Positions 7,695 to 15,835 of a stretch of DNA of 44,495 nt are shown one piece after another; the stretch's first letter is position 1; each line of letters begins with the position of its first letter. This DNA is from a virus, in IMG/VR virus record IMGVR_UViG_3300005340_000048, positions 1-44,495 of that record, one strand, 5' to 3'. A program made the translations under genes and the position numbers. The notes beneath the pieces are model-generated. The model made no database searches. It saw only the letters and a program-made list of their open reading frames with translations, and was not told where the DNA came from.

Positions 7695-7840
7695 TGCCTA
7701 TAGGGGTAGGACCTTGGGAACTTGTTCTATTGTTTTTTTTGGCTCTTTTACTATTCGGAGCTAAGCGACTTCCTGAGATTGGCAGATCCATGGGTGAAAG
7801 TCTTAAAGAGCTTAGAAAAGGCGTAAGGGACGATGATTGA
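7694..7840 (+). CDS. tatA: TatA-family twin-arginine translocase subunit
   Basis: A 48-residue protein with every TatA hallmark in order: a short periplasmic N-terminus (MPIGVGPWEL), one hydrophobic transmembrane helix (residues about 9-22), the hinge FGAKRLPEIGRSMG containing the invariant FG and the KRLPE-G block, and an amphipathic charged helix (ESLKELRKGVRDDD). TatA oligomers form the export pore for folded proteins together with TatC. It is shorter than most bacterial TatA but complete. It overlaps the upstream stop by 1 base and the downstream gene by 8 bases. That gene encodes a protein with a Tat-like signal peptide. Host TatC (and TatB if present) would be needed; none is encoded here. 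Confidence 0.9.
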   Translation: MPIGVGPWELVLLFFLALLLFGAKRLPEIGRSMGESLKELRKGVRDDD

Positions 7841-9485
7841 TCGACCCTCTTTTCTAAAGAGGTTAGGATTAATTATGGGAGGAGCATTTATACCAGGAAT
7901 TTCTACAAGCAATGCTTTTGCAAAACCTCCTCATCCTCCAAAACCTCATTCAGGAAATCCTTTATCTTTAGTCGTTTCAGATAGTTCCCCTATTATTGAT
8001 GATGTGGTAACGCTTAAAACTACAAGCCCGAACAATCCTCCTGGAACTAATACCTGGGTGCCTACTCCTCCTGGATCTTTTAATCCAACAGGAACAATCG
8101 CTATGACTACTGTTGATGCAGGACTTGGTGGAGACACCCCAGGATACGCTCTTTTCAATAGCTCTAGTCAGAAGGTTGTTCAGAATGACAATGGAATCTT
8201 TGTTGTTTATAACAACTATTCAAATGTAAATGCTCCTACTGGATATGTGGGATTCTGGAGGCTCCGTAGATCTGTAACCGTAGATGGCGGAGGGCATTAC
8301 AACGGAGCAGTTTGGTCTACCATGTTTGATTCTCAGGCACAGGGAATGCCTGCCAATACCTGGGCACCTGCCGTTGAGACTGATGCAGCTAACAATATTT
8401 ATGTTTTCGCTTCACACTATCCTCCCTCAAATACTAATAGGGTTTGGCGTATGTATAAGTTTTCTCCACCTTCCTATAACCTGGTTTCAGGTTATCCCAA
8501 ACTATTGAATCAGGAGGCATCAGGGAAATTCTCAGTTACATATGACCAAGGAAGAGGATGGTTCTGGATCTTTAACTGGGCTATTGGATTCAACTCACCA
8601 TCTCTTTGTGCGTTTGATACAAACGGAAATAGAGTATATTCCAAACTATTTTTTGATAGACAGGAAACCGCACTTCATGCTCCAGCTACTTATCCCTGGA
8701 TTGATGTTGCTCATGATGGGACTATTATTGCCACCTGGACCACAGAGACTAGTGGGAAAATAGATCATTCTGGAATTCTAACTCACAAGTTTCCGCAAGG
8801 ATATTACGACATTCACATGGTTTATTCACAGGATAATGGCGTTACATGGATTGGTGCAAGTGGAAATCCTGTTGTTGAATTTCCTGCTATGGACGGAGGA
8901 ACTGCAATAACTCAGGACGATGCAGGAACTGCTAGTAATTCTGGATTCCAGATTGTTGACATTACAAATCAAGCAGAATTTCTCGATTGGAATGATCCAA
9001 CAATGGTTTATGACGGAAACTGGAACTGGAATCAGATTTATAGCGCTGTATATAACAATGGGAAGATTCATAATTATTATTCCTCTGGAGGCGCATCTAG
9101 ACCTACGTTTCACACTCCTTATGCAAGATTTAATCTTGCTACCAAATCTATTGATAAAAGATTGAGTCCTTTTATGCTTGGTAAAATTTCTGAGTCTGAT
9201 CCCACAACTATGCAGCTAGTAGGGAATGAAGTTACGATCCTAAGAGAGTCAACCCAAACAGGAAGACTCTATATGTATGGAGAGGGTCGAGGGACAGACG
9301 CTGGCAAGGTTTTGGTACTTAGATCTGATGACAATGGAGACAACTGGTATCGCTATGTCTTAGGTCCTTTCGTAGGCAGCTTCGAGAACACTTCAGCCAC
9401 TAGATGGATTCAGTCAGATGGATCAATTTTGGGAGTTACTTATGTAACCGCCGATAAATCCATCAGATTTTTCCGGATTACATAG
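7833..9485 (+). CDS. exported BNR/sialidase-like protein with Tat-like signal peptide
   Basis: A 550-residue protein. The N-terminus RPSFLKRLGLIMGG, a hydrophobic stretch and a likely AFA cleavage site near residue 30 form a signal peptide. RPSFLK matches the Tat motif RRxFLK except that the second Arg is Pro. The mature part is rich in Asn, Trp, Tyr and Gly and holds Asp-box motifs (SQDNGVTW near 333, SDDNGDNW near 516), typical of six-bladed sialidase/BNR propellers. It may bind or cleave glycans. It overlaps tatA by 8 bases, which suggests that it is the substrate served by the phage TatA. Whether it is virion-bound or secreted cannot be read. Confidence 0.8.
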   Translation: MIDRPSFLKRLGLIMGGAFIPGISTSNAFAKPPHPPKPHSGNPLSLVVSDSSPIIDDVVTLKTTSPNNPPGTNTWVPTPPGSFNPTGTIAMTTVDAGLGGDTPGYALFNSSSQKVVQNDNGIFVVYNNYSNVNAPTGYVGFWRLRRSVTVDGGGHYNGAVWSTMFDSQAQGMPANTWAPAVETDAANNIYVFASHYPPSNTNRVWRMYKFSPPSYNLVSGYPKLLNQEASGKFSVTYDQGRGWFWIFNWAIGFNSPSLCAFDTNGNRVYSKLFFDRQETALHAPATYPWIDVAHDGTIIATWTTETSGKIDHSGILTHKFPQGYYDIHMVYSQDNGVTWIGASGNPVVEFPAMDGGTAITQDDAGTASNSGFQIVDITNQAEFLDWNDPTMVYDGNWNWNQIYSAVYNNGKIHNYYSSGGASRPTFHTPYARFNLATKSIDKRLSPFMLGKISESDPTTMQLVGNEVTILRESTQTGRLYMYGEGRGTDAGKVLVLRSDDNGDNWYRYVLGPFVGSFENTSATRWIQSDGSILGVTYVTADKSIRFFRIT

Positions 9486-9487
9486 TC

Positions 9488-9493
9488 TAAAAT
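9488..9493 (+). promoter_or_regulatory. start-proximal -10 element (TAAAAT)
   Basis: CTAAAAT exactly 6 bases before ATG 9500, so a transcript would begin at the start codon. No ribosome site is present. Confidence 0.5.
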
Positions 9494-9499
9494 AGGCCC

Positions 9500-10213
9500 A
9501 TGAGTTCTCCACCTCTTTCCAATACTTTTGAAGGCGGAACCGATGGAGTAATTATCTCTGGAGCCAATTCCGGAGGCGCTAGCGGCAATGCCTTTGATAA
9601 CACTCCTGGAAACCCCACGTTTACTGCTGCTCAGAAAATGCACGGAGGACTGGCAGTTGCAATCACAGATGCTACTGCTGGACTAGGAGTAAACTGGACT
9701 GGATTTGGAGGAATTACTGCTGATCTCTGGATCAGATATTATCTCTGGATTCCTGCGTGGCCTACGGGAGCGAATCTAAGAACTCATCAGTATCTAGACG
9801 CAGGAGGAGTAAATCATGGAGCTTTTGAAGTCCAGACCTCAGGACGACCTAGGTGGCATACTGGACTTGCAGCTACTCAGGGTTCTGTAGATTTTCCTGT
9901 TTCTCAATGGACTCGCGTAGAAATGAGAATGAGGGCAGACACATCGGTAGGACAAATAGAAGTTAGATGGTATGCAACCCCTGATTCGACGGGTGCTCCT
10001 ACCGATACCTGGAATGCAACTGGACTAAACACAGGGGCAGGAACAGCAAGCATGGCCTTTGGGTCGATGAACTCCTTCCCTACAACTCCTTACACCATTT
10101 ACCTAGATGATCTTGCTGTCTCAACCACGGACTGGATTGGAACTTCATTTGTCCCTCCTGTAGTTCCAGGCCCAAATCTCTGGGTTTTGAGATCTCCCTA
10201 TCGTCTAAACTAA
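9500..10213 (+). CDS. LamG/concanavalin-like carbohydrate-binding protein
   Basis: A 237-residue protein with beta-sandwich character. It contains a conserved-looking region DLWIRYYLWIP, then WTRVEMRMRAD and TPYTIYLDDLAVST near the C-terminus. This resembles LamG-type or polysaccharide-lyase-like jelly rolls, in which a strand with IYLDDL ends the fold. It lies after the BNR protein, so a role in glycan binding at adsorption is likely. It has no signal peptide, unlike its neighbour, so it is probably a virion protein. Confidence 0.65.
   Translation: MSSPPLSNTFEGGTDGVIISGANSGGASGNAFDNTPGNPTFTAAQKMHGGLAVAITDATAGLGVNWTGFGGITADLWIRYYLWIPAWPTGANLRTHQYLDAGGVNHGAFEVQTSGRPRWHTGLAATQGSVDFPVSQWTRVEMRMRADTSVGQIEVRWYATPDSTGAPTDTWNATGLNTGAGTASMAFGSMNSFPTTPYTIYLDDLAVSTTDWIGTSFVPPVVPGPNLWVLRSPYRLN
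10206..10211 (+). promoter_or_regulatory. start-proximal -10 element (TAAACT)
   Basis: TCTAAACTAATATCTG precedes ATG 10220 (8-base spacer). It is almost identical to TCTAAACTAATAACTA before the - strand gene starting at 34624. It overlaps the upstream gene's end. Confidence 0.45.
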
Positions 10214-10219
10214 TATCTG

Positions 10220-10651
10220 ATGGCTCGCTACAGATCTTCTTTCGTAACTACGGCTGGCTCTGCAACTCTTCCCGCTGCTTCTCTTTATGCTGCGGCTGCG
10301 GTGGCACCTAGGCTTAGGGAGATTTGGGTTACTAATACCACGGCCACAAACTTGGACGTAAGGATTCTCAGACTTACTACCACAGGAACCCAGGGTGCCG
10401 CTCAAACGGCTGAAAAGGATGATCCTGATACGGTCGCTGCTTCTGCATCTCCGAGGACTACTCACTCTGTTGCTCCTACTCTTTCTGATGAAATTGGCAG
10501 GATTTCCATTGGTGCTGCAATTGGAGCAGGAGCCATTGTTCCGTTCGGAGATCAGGGAATTAGGATTCCTGTAGGAACTGGTAATGGAATCGGCATTATT
10601 CCGGTTGGTACAGGCCAGGTTCTGAACGTAACTTTCGTCTGGGACGAATAA
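10220..10651 (+). CDS. phage structural protein
   Basis: A 143-residue Ala/Thr/Gly-rich protein of beta character (LREIWVTNTTATNLDVRIL, then a Gly-Ile-rich C-terminus ending NVTFVWDE). This composition is typical of small head or tail decoration proteins. No enzyme motif. It sits between the LamG-like protein and the repeat protein, each with its own start-proximal promoter element. Confidence 0.65.
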   Translation: MARYRSSFVTTAGSATLPAASLYAAAAVAPRLREIWVTNTTATNLDVRILRLTTTGTQGAAQTAEKDDPDTVAASASPRTTHSVAPTLSDEIGRISIGAAIGAGAIVPFGDQGIRIPVGTGNGIGIIPVGTGQVLNVTFVWDE

Positions 10652-10671
10652 TACTTCTAGATAGCTAAAAC

Positions 10672-10677
10672 TAAAAT
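10672..10677 (+). promoter_or_regulatory. start-proximal -10 element (TAAAAT)
   Basis: ACTAAAAT with 6 bases to ATG 10684. The gap has no ribosome site. Confidence 0.5.
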
Positions 10678-10683
10678 GGCCTA

Positions 10684-12054
10684 ATGGCTATTGTTAAGGG
10701 TTTGCTTATCCCCGGTCGGATGAAGACCGACAATGTGGGACTTCTTGTAAGCAGCCCACCTTACGCCTATACATATTCGCCCACATACGAGAAGCCGCCA
10801 TCTTCTCAGACCTTTGAGATAAGGCTTGGGGGAGGAAATCTTGTTCTTAGCTTTCCTACGACCCCGATGGTGCCGGGAGGAAACGCCTTCACCATTCAGC
10901 CAGTTAAGCCTTACGAGACAAAATTCACTAATAAATACATAAGCACAGGGGCACTTACGCAGCTTCCAGTTGTTTTCCCAATTTCTCCTGGAAGCAACTC
11001 TCTTACTCTCAAGCCAATTGCTCCCTATGAGTCCAAGTTTCTAGACAAATATCAGAAACTTCCCTTTGGCAATGGTCCAACTGCCTATGCAGATCAAATA
11101 GATGATTCTGTAACAACTTCAGACAGTCTGACATTTGATCGTCTTCTAACTCTTTCAGATAATCCTGCTATTGCAGATGCTCAGAACTTTGATATCGCAA
11201 TGCAGATCAATGATTCGGTATCTCTGGCTGACAATGTAGTTGAAGACCAGATCATTATTCCACCAATCCATCCTATGTATCCACAGGGGAGCGCATGGAT
11301 TACAAGCCCTCTCAAGCCCTACGAGGCAAGTCAGGTTACTCCGAGTATGCCGAGCATTCTATTTGGTCCCTCGGTTAACAATTATCAAGTAAATGTAAAC
11401 GACAGCTTCCTCGTTTCTGACAACGTAAATGCCAGGAATTTCCCTCCTATTCCACAGATTCCCATGACGCCGGGAACTCTGACCGTTGGATCTCAGTTCA
11501 CGCTACAGCCGCTTAAACCATATGAAGCCAAGCAATTTTCCCCCACCTTCCCAATGCTTATTAGTGGGTTGGTCGCCGGGGTTGCTCCTGGAGTTTTCCC
11601 GCCATACATTTTGACAGTCGGCGGTAATTTCACCGTTATTGCTAAGAATCCTCCTTCTTATGAGAGAAAACAGATTATTGGGCCTTTTGGAATGCTTCTG
11701 GGAGCGCTGAATTATACGATCTTTACCCCAGTTAATTACACAAGAACGGCAGACGATGCAGCTACCACTGATGACTTTGTTGTTCTTGAAAGACATCCGA
11801 ACGTCGATGACGACATTCTCAGCATTACGGACTTCATCACGGTTACAAACACCAAGCTTCAACTTATCTCAGATTCTGTAAGTCTGTCAGATTTTGTAGA
11901 CACAGTGACTACTGCTGGAATCATTCTTACTCAGAATCTCACTGAGATTATTTTGCTCGAAGATTCTATTTCCCTGTCGGTGGGAACCGTTGTCCCTCAT
12001 GTTCCTGGGTATGTGGCACCGAGCCAGCAGGGGCCATATATGGATATTACTTAA
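10684..12054 (+). CDS. repeat-rich virion protein
   Basis: A 456-residue protein built from two interleaved repeat families. One is an aromatic/Thr-x-x-Pro-x-KPYExK motif: FTIQPVKPYETKF, LTLKPIAPYESKF, WITSPLKPYEAS, FTLQPLKPYEAKQ and a diverged PPSYERKQ. The other is an acidic (N/D)DSVSxSDN motif: IDDSVTTSDSL, INDSVSLADNV, VNDSFLVSDNV, SDSVSLSDFV and others. No signal or membrane segment. This design suits an elongated fibre or a cement protein. Its stop interlocks with that of the antisense gene at 12051. Confidence 0.7.
   Translation: MAIVKGLLIPGRMKTDNVGLLVSSPPYAYTYSPTYEKPPSSQTFEIRLGGGNLVLSFPTTPMVPGGNAFTIQPVKPYETKFTNKYISTGALTQLPVVFPISPGSNSLTLKPIAPYESKFLDKYQKLPFGNGPTAYADQIDDSVTTSDSLTFDRLLTLSDNPAIADAQNFDIAMQINDSVSLADNVVEDQIIIPPIHPMYPQGSAWITSPLKPYEASQVTPSMPSILFGPSVNNYQVNVNDSFLVSDNVNARNFPPIPQIPMTPGTLTVGSQFTLQPLKPYEAKQFSPTFPMLISGLVAGVAPGVFPPYILTVGGNFTVIAKNPPSYERKQIIGPFGMLLGALNYTIFTPVNYTRTADDAATTDDFVVLERHPNVDDDILSITDFITVTNTKLQLISDSVSLSDFVDTVTTAGIILTQNLTEIILLEDSISLSVGTVVPHVPGYVAPSQQGPYMDIT
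10894..11676 (+). repeat. protein-level tandem repeats (KPYE and DSVS families)
   Basis: Five KPYE-type units, at about 10891, 10999, 11308, 11503 and 11647, alternate with acidic DSVSxSDN-type units. The repeats are visible at protein level; the DNA copies have diverged. Confidence 0.55.
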
Positions 12055-12527
12055 TCGCAGTGAAGAATATTCATTGCTTCCAATGTTCTACTCTGCCCGT
12101 CAATAGAGATCTGAATAGATTTGGCAGAAACACCCGGAATGCCCTGTGGGTGGTCCTGCAAAAATTCAATAGAAGCACCTCTTCTGATCTGAACATCATT
12201 TCTTAGAGCACAAAGAGCTAGCGTAGTTCTATTGGCTTCTTTTGCAATATCATTTCTTCGATTTAAAGAATCTGTATAGAAAAAAGACCCCAAAATAGCT
12301 AAACTTAGATAAAGTCCAACAGTTGCAGCAGTTAGCCACCTAATTGCCCCAGTAATAGGTTTTCCACGAGGCTGATAACTTCCACCAGTTCCTCCGGCAC
12401 CACCTGCGCCTCCTGTGTCATAGCCTACTCCGCCGACTCCTCCTGCTCCTCCGGCCCCTCCAGATTCTCCAGTTCCCTTCTCTCCTGGCATTCCTGGTCT
12501 TCCCTCATGTGGGCTAAAATTATCCAT
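12051..12527 (-). CDS. membrane protein with collagen-like Gly-rich N-terminus
   Basis: A 158-residue protein. Residues about 8-50 are Gly-rich with GxxGxx triplets (GRPGMPGEKG, then GGAGGAGG blocks), followed by a basic segment and one transmembrane helix at about 66-86, then a soluble part with two Cys. It starts 8 bases inside the end of the coiled-coil membrane protein gene, so the two probably work together. Its stop TAA shares TTAA with that of the + strand repeat-protein gene. A lysis or host-envelope role is possible but unproven. Confidence 0.68.
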   Translation of the reverse strand: MDNFSPHEGRPGMPGEKGTGESGGAGGAGGVGGVGYDTGGAGGAGGTGGSYQPRGKPITGAIRWLTAATVGLYLSLAILGSFFYTDSLNRRNDIAKEANRTTLALCALRNDVQIRRGASIEFLQDHPQGIPGVSAKSIQISIDGQSRTLEAMNILHCD

Positions 12528-12915
12528 GAGATTCCAATTCAGTGACTCGTCTTCTTAATTTTACATTTTCATCACGAAGGGTTATATTTTCCTCGCTTAC
12601 ACGATGAAGTTGACTTCTCAACTCATCAATAGTTGCTTCATGGCCTTCAATCATTCTTTTAAGGTTTCCATTCTCAAGATAAAGTTGGTCATTTCGTCTT
12701 TCAAGTTCATCAATTCTTTGCTGACAGTTATAGATAACTTTGTTTAACTCTTCAATTCTCTTTTGATAGTCCTGACGAATAGACCTAGACTCTTCCCATA
12801 GATCAGCGGCTTCTGAGGAAGCCACTTTCCCTGACAGTCTTCTCGCCGCCGCCAAATAGCCAAGCAGCGGGGCGGCAAGGATGCCAATTAGAGTCAGGAT
12901 TATAGTAGGCTCCAT
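12520..12915 (-). CDS. membrane-anchored coiled-coil protein
   Basis: A 131-residue protein. Residues 4-22 form a transmembrane anchor (IILTLIGILAAPLLGYLAA) and residues about 45-128 a continuous coiled coil with heptad Leu/Ile spacing. This topology resembles spanin-like or membrane-organising proteins, but there is no lipobox. TATGAT lies 6 bases before its ATG, within the 21-bp divergent gap. It forms an antisense two-gene cassette with the 12051 gene inside the virion region. Confidence 0.68.
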   Translation of the reverse strand: MEPTIILTLIGILAAPLLGYLAAARRLSGKVASSEAADLWEESRSIRQDYQKRIEELNKVIYNCQQRIDELERRNDQLYLENGNLKRMIEGHEATIDELRSQLHRVSEENITLRDENVKLRRRVTELESHG

Positions 12916-12936
12916 ATACCTATCATAGTTATATAT
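12916..12936. promoter_or_regulatory. divergent promoter region between start codons
   Basis: The 21-bp gap between two divergent start codons contains CTATCATAG, which reads as C-TATCAT on + and C-TATGAT on -. The - strand copy is 6 bases from its ATG. There are no ribosome sites on either side. Confidence 0.5.
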
Positions 12937-13536
12937 ATGGATTTCTTGGATATTCAGAACGAAGTAATCTCTGACCGCTTTGACGAGGGGCGGAGGGACA
13001 GTGTTAAGACCTGGATCAACTACCGTTATGGTCGAATCTGGGCTGCGGCTGACTGGACTTTCAAACTTCAGACCACAACTTTAACGGTTAACCAGGGCAC
13101 CCAGAGCATTTCTAGGGGCACAATAGGTGATATTCTCTCTGTCTCAGATGGGACTTATGGGACTGGATATGACCCTATGTATGCCTATAGGCCTGAGGAA
13201 TTCTTCGATAAGTCGGTACTTACTGCGGCTAGGCCTAGTGCCTACACGATCATTGGGGATCTTATTTGGTTTAATGCCCCACTTGATGTAATTAGGACCT
13301 ACCAGATTGTCAGCGAAGTGAAATTCACCGCCCTGGTTAATGATATTGATACTCCTGCTATTCCTAGTGAATTCCATTACATTCTCGTCCATGCCGCTGC
13401 TGCGGAGGGTCTTCTAAAGGAAAGCGACCCCGGATGGCAGGGAGAAGAACAGCAGTATGAGAGCGCGTTGGATGGAATGAAGTCCGAATATCTCTCAAAC
13501 GCTGTTTATTACGATCATTTGCCAACATGGCCCTAA
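12937..13536 (+). CDS. head-completion / tail adaptor protein
   Basis: A 199-residue protein. The N-terminus MDFLDIQNEVISDRFDEGRR with VKTWINYRYGRIWAAADW is a pattern seen in head-tail adaptor proteins of short-tailed phages, which bind the portal after packaging. The C-terminal helical part with LVHAAAAEGLLKESDP fits too. It starts after the divergent promoter gap and is followed by the larger tail protein, the usual order in such phages. Confidence 0.65.
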   Translation: MDFLDIQNEVISDRFDEGRRDSVKTWINYRYGRIWAAADWTFKLQTTTLTVNQGTQSISRGTIGDILSVSDGTYGTGYDPMYAYRPEEFFDKSVLTAARPSAYTIIGDLIWFNAPLDVIRTYQIVSEVKFTALVNDIDTPAIPSEFHYILVHAAAAEGLLKESDPGWQGEEQQYESALDGMKSEYLSNAVYYDHLPTWP

Positions 13537-13539
13537 AAT
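13534..13539 (+). promoter_or_regulatory. start-proximal -10 element (TAAAAT)
   Basis: CCTAAAAT with 6 bases to GTG 13546. The element overlaps the stop codon of the upstream gene (TAA of CCCTAA). Confidence 0.45.
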
Positions 13540-13545
13540 AAAAGT

Positions 13546-15018
13546 GTGGCTGCTAGAGATCTTGTCTATAGGGACTTTTCGGGTGGAACCAATGCCAGAG
13601 ACTGGCCTTCTGAGCTTTCTCCGAATGAATTCCCTTATTCACTCAACGTAACGATTGACGAGCGAGGATATGCTCAAAAACGTCTGGGATATGAAGATCG
13701 TTATGGAGCGGCCATTGGTAGCGGGGTAGTAAGCAATCTTTTCTATTGGGCGACTAGCAATGCAATTGTGGCTCAGATTGGGTCAAGTCTGCACAAGGAT
13801 GGGGCTGCCTCCTTTAAAACCTTCTCCACCTCTGACCGCTGTGGAATGTGCGAGTTCGCAGGGAGTGTTTTTATTACTCACCCAATTGATGGTTGCTTCC
13901 TTTATGACGGAGTAACAGTTACTGCCGTTCCCACTGGGCCTAAGGGGAACTCCTGCGCCACCTGGCAGAATAGGGTTTGGGTCAATGATCTTACTGCTCC
14001 TCCGCGTCTGTGGAGGAGCGATGTAGGAACGGCGGCTACGTTTGGAGTAGGAAACTTTACTGATATTAGAGAAAAAGACTCTGCTCAAATTCGTTGCATC
14101 ACAGGTTCTTCTGGCCTTGATATCGCAGGTCGTCCTGGTTTGCTTGTCTTCAAAGATTCTTCTGCCTACAGAATTAATGATCCCTCCACGGGCGGATACC
14201 AAACTATTGATCCTTCTGTTGGCTGCGGAAGCAATATCGGCGGCGTTTCGGCATACGGACGAACCTATGTAATTTCCACAAGAGGAATTTATTCCACCGA
14301 TGGTCTGTCCCCCTGCCGTGAAGAGAGCAGACTTATGGAACCTCTGTTTAATAAATTGCAGATCAATCAGTCTCGCCCAGATCTATATTGCGCTGGTCGA
14401 TATCAGGACAGGCTGTGGTTCTCATTGCCTAGGGCTGGAGCTTCTTCTAATTCAATTGCTCTTGAATATCACCCGGAAAGCAAGTGGATTGTCGCTCACA
14501 CTAATGCTGCCTCTGCTTACGCAATTCTTACGCAGACTACTGACCTTGTTTTTGGATCTCCAACTACAAATAGGATTTATAACCTAGCAAAAGGAGGCTC
14601 TGATGCTGGAGTTGCTATCTCTTCTGCATTTCAGACCAGATGGGCTGAGCCTGCTGACGGAAGGAAAGGGAGGCTGAGAAAGGCCCGATTTGTAGGACGC
14701 GGAACTTTCCAGGCTGACTATTTCAAGGATTATCAAAGCGGGCCTTCACAGGCGGCTAGTCAGGTAAATATTAATCCTGGAGGCCTTGTCTGGAATGAGG
14801 GGAACTGGAATGAAGCAGAATGGGGTCCTCTCTTCTTTCAGTCTTATCAGACTTTTTGGAGCCTTGGAACCTGTAGGGCTTTGTCTGTATATATCAGCGA
14901 AACCTCATCTATTTCTACCTCAGGACTAACGGTTGCTGGTGGAGTTGTCCCTACGGAAATTGGGGCCTGGGAGTTGGCCTACATTGATTTCCTGACTTAT
15001 GACCTAGGCACCTTTTAA
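13546..15018 (+). CDS. tail hub / propeller-like structural protein
   Basis: A 490-residue protein from GTG 13546. The N-terminus (YRDFSGGTNARDWPSEL, then LNVTIDERGYAQKRLGYE) is typical of a large tail or stabilisation protein that follows the adaptor in many short-tailed phages. The body has repeated beta blades with short WN/W motifs, and the middle reads like a propeller (GRTYVISTRGIYSTDG). It probably forms the tail tube or nozzle below the adaptor ring. Confidence 0.68.
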   Translation: MAARDLVYRDFSGGTNARDWPSELSPNEFPYSLNVTIDERGYAQKRLGYEDRYGAAIGSGVVSNLFYWATSNAIVAQIGSSLHKDGAASFKTFSTSDRCGMCEFAGSVFITHPIDGCFLYDGVTVTAVPTGPKGNSCATWQNRVWVNDLTAPPRLWRSDVGTAATFGVGNFTDIREKDSAQIRCITGSSGLDIAGRPGLLVFKDSSAYRINDPSTGGYQTIDPSVGCGSNIGGVSAYGRTYVISTRGIYSTDGLSPCREESRLMEPLFNKLQINQSRPDLYCAGRYQDRLWFSLPRAGASSNSIALEYHPESKWIVAHTNAASAYAILTQTTDLVFGSPTTNRIYNLAKGGSDAGVAISSAFQTRWAEPADGRKGRLRKARFVGRGTFQADYFKDYQSGPSQAASQVNINPGGLVWNEGNWNEAEWGPLFFQSYQTFWSLGTCRALSVYISETSSISTSGLTVAGGVVPTEIGAWELAYIDFLTYDLGTF

Positions 15019-15021
15019 ACT
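15016..15021 (+). promoter_or_regulatory. start-proximal -10 element (TAAACT)
   Basis: TAAACT with 7 bases to ATG 15029. The element contains the upstream gene's TAA stop. Confidence 0.4.
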
Positions 15022-15028
15022 GTAGGTA

Positions 15029-15835
15029 ATGCCAACAGTCTCTCTTACAGACCCTGCTCCTCATACTAATGCAGACGCAGGAGTAATTGCAACCAATAAC
15101 GGGAACCTTAGAACGCTTCTTAACGGAGGAATTGATGCTGCAAATCTTCTGGGTACTCCTAGCCTTGCTTCTGGAGAAGTTCCTGTATGGAATGGCTCTC
15201 AGTTTGTTAGATCAACAGTTACAAGGGTTGGCGCAACGAGCCTTGGGTCTGGAACTCCTGATTCTACTAAATATCTGAGAGGAGATGGTTCTTGGCAGAC
15301 GCTAACCATTCCATCAATTGGATATGCAACTACTTTGCCTGGATCTCCTACAGACGGACAGGAAAGTATTCTGGTTGATTCTCTAACCGTTCCCACTTAC
15401 CAATGGAGATTCAGATGGAATGCTGGTTCTGCTAACACAGATAAGTGGGAATATGTTGGCGGAACTGCGGCAGTTACAGAAACTCCTAACGCAGACCTTT
15501 TGAATGCCAATGCGGTTTATACCACCATTGCTAATGCAGGTCCTAGTTTTGCTCTACCTCGCGCAGGCGTGTATACGGTCGAAGTAGGTTGCTTCCCGAA
15601 GCAGACCGCAAATGCCCACTATTACATGAGCTATGACATTGGCGGGACAGGCGCTGTAGACGCCGACGCTTTTGAAGGAGACTGGGGTAACGGAGGAAAC
15701 GGTACTGCTGGTAGCTTCGCACGAACTAAGTCTGGGCTTACCGCAGTGACTTTGACCGCAAAATACAAGTCTCTAACGGGAAATACTACGTTCGCAAAAC
15801 GCTGGATGCGCGTTACGCCAGTTCGGGTAAGTTAA
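15029..15835 (+). CDS. tail fibre / receptor-binding protein
   Basis: A 268-residue protein. The middle segment STKYLRGDGSWQTL is a short motif found in many phage tail fibres just before the C-terminal receptor-binding domain. The last 120 residues form a beta-rich region (AGPSFALPRAGVYTVEVG, then KRWMRVTPVRVS) like a TNF-type jelly-roll tip. Its TAA interlocks with the antisense stop at 15832 in TTAA. Confidence 0.72.
   Translation: MPTVSLTDPAPHTNADAGVIATNNGNLRTLLNGGIDAANLLGTPSLASGEVPVWNGSQFVRSTVTRVGATSLGSGTPDSTKYLRGDGSWQTLTIPSIGYATTLPGSPTDGQESILVDSLTVPTYQWRFRWNAGSANTDKWEYVGGTAAVTETPNADLLNANAVYTTIANAGPSFALPRAGVYTVEVGCFPKQTANAHYYMSYDIGGTGAVDADAFEGDWGNGGNGTAGSFARTKSGLTAVTLTAKYKSLTGNTTFAKRWMRVTPVRVS

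Noticed and set aside
7833-7930. canonical twin-arginine motif
   Set aside because: The motif is RPSFLK, with only one Arg of the pair, so I call it Tat-like and not canonical.
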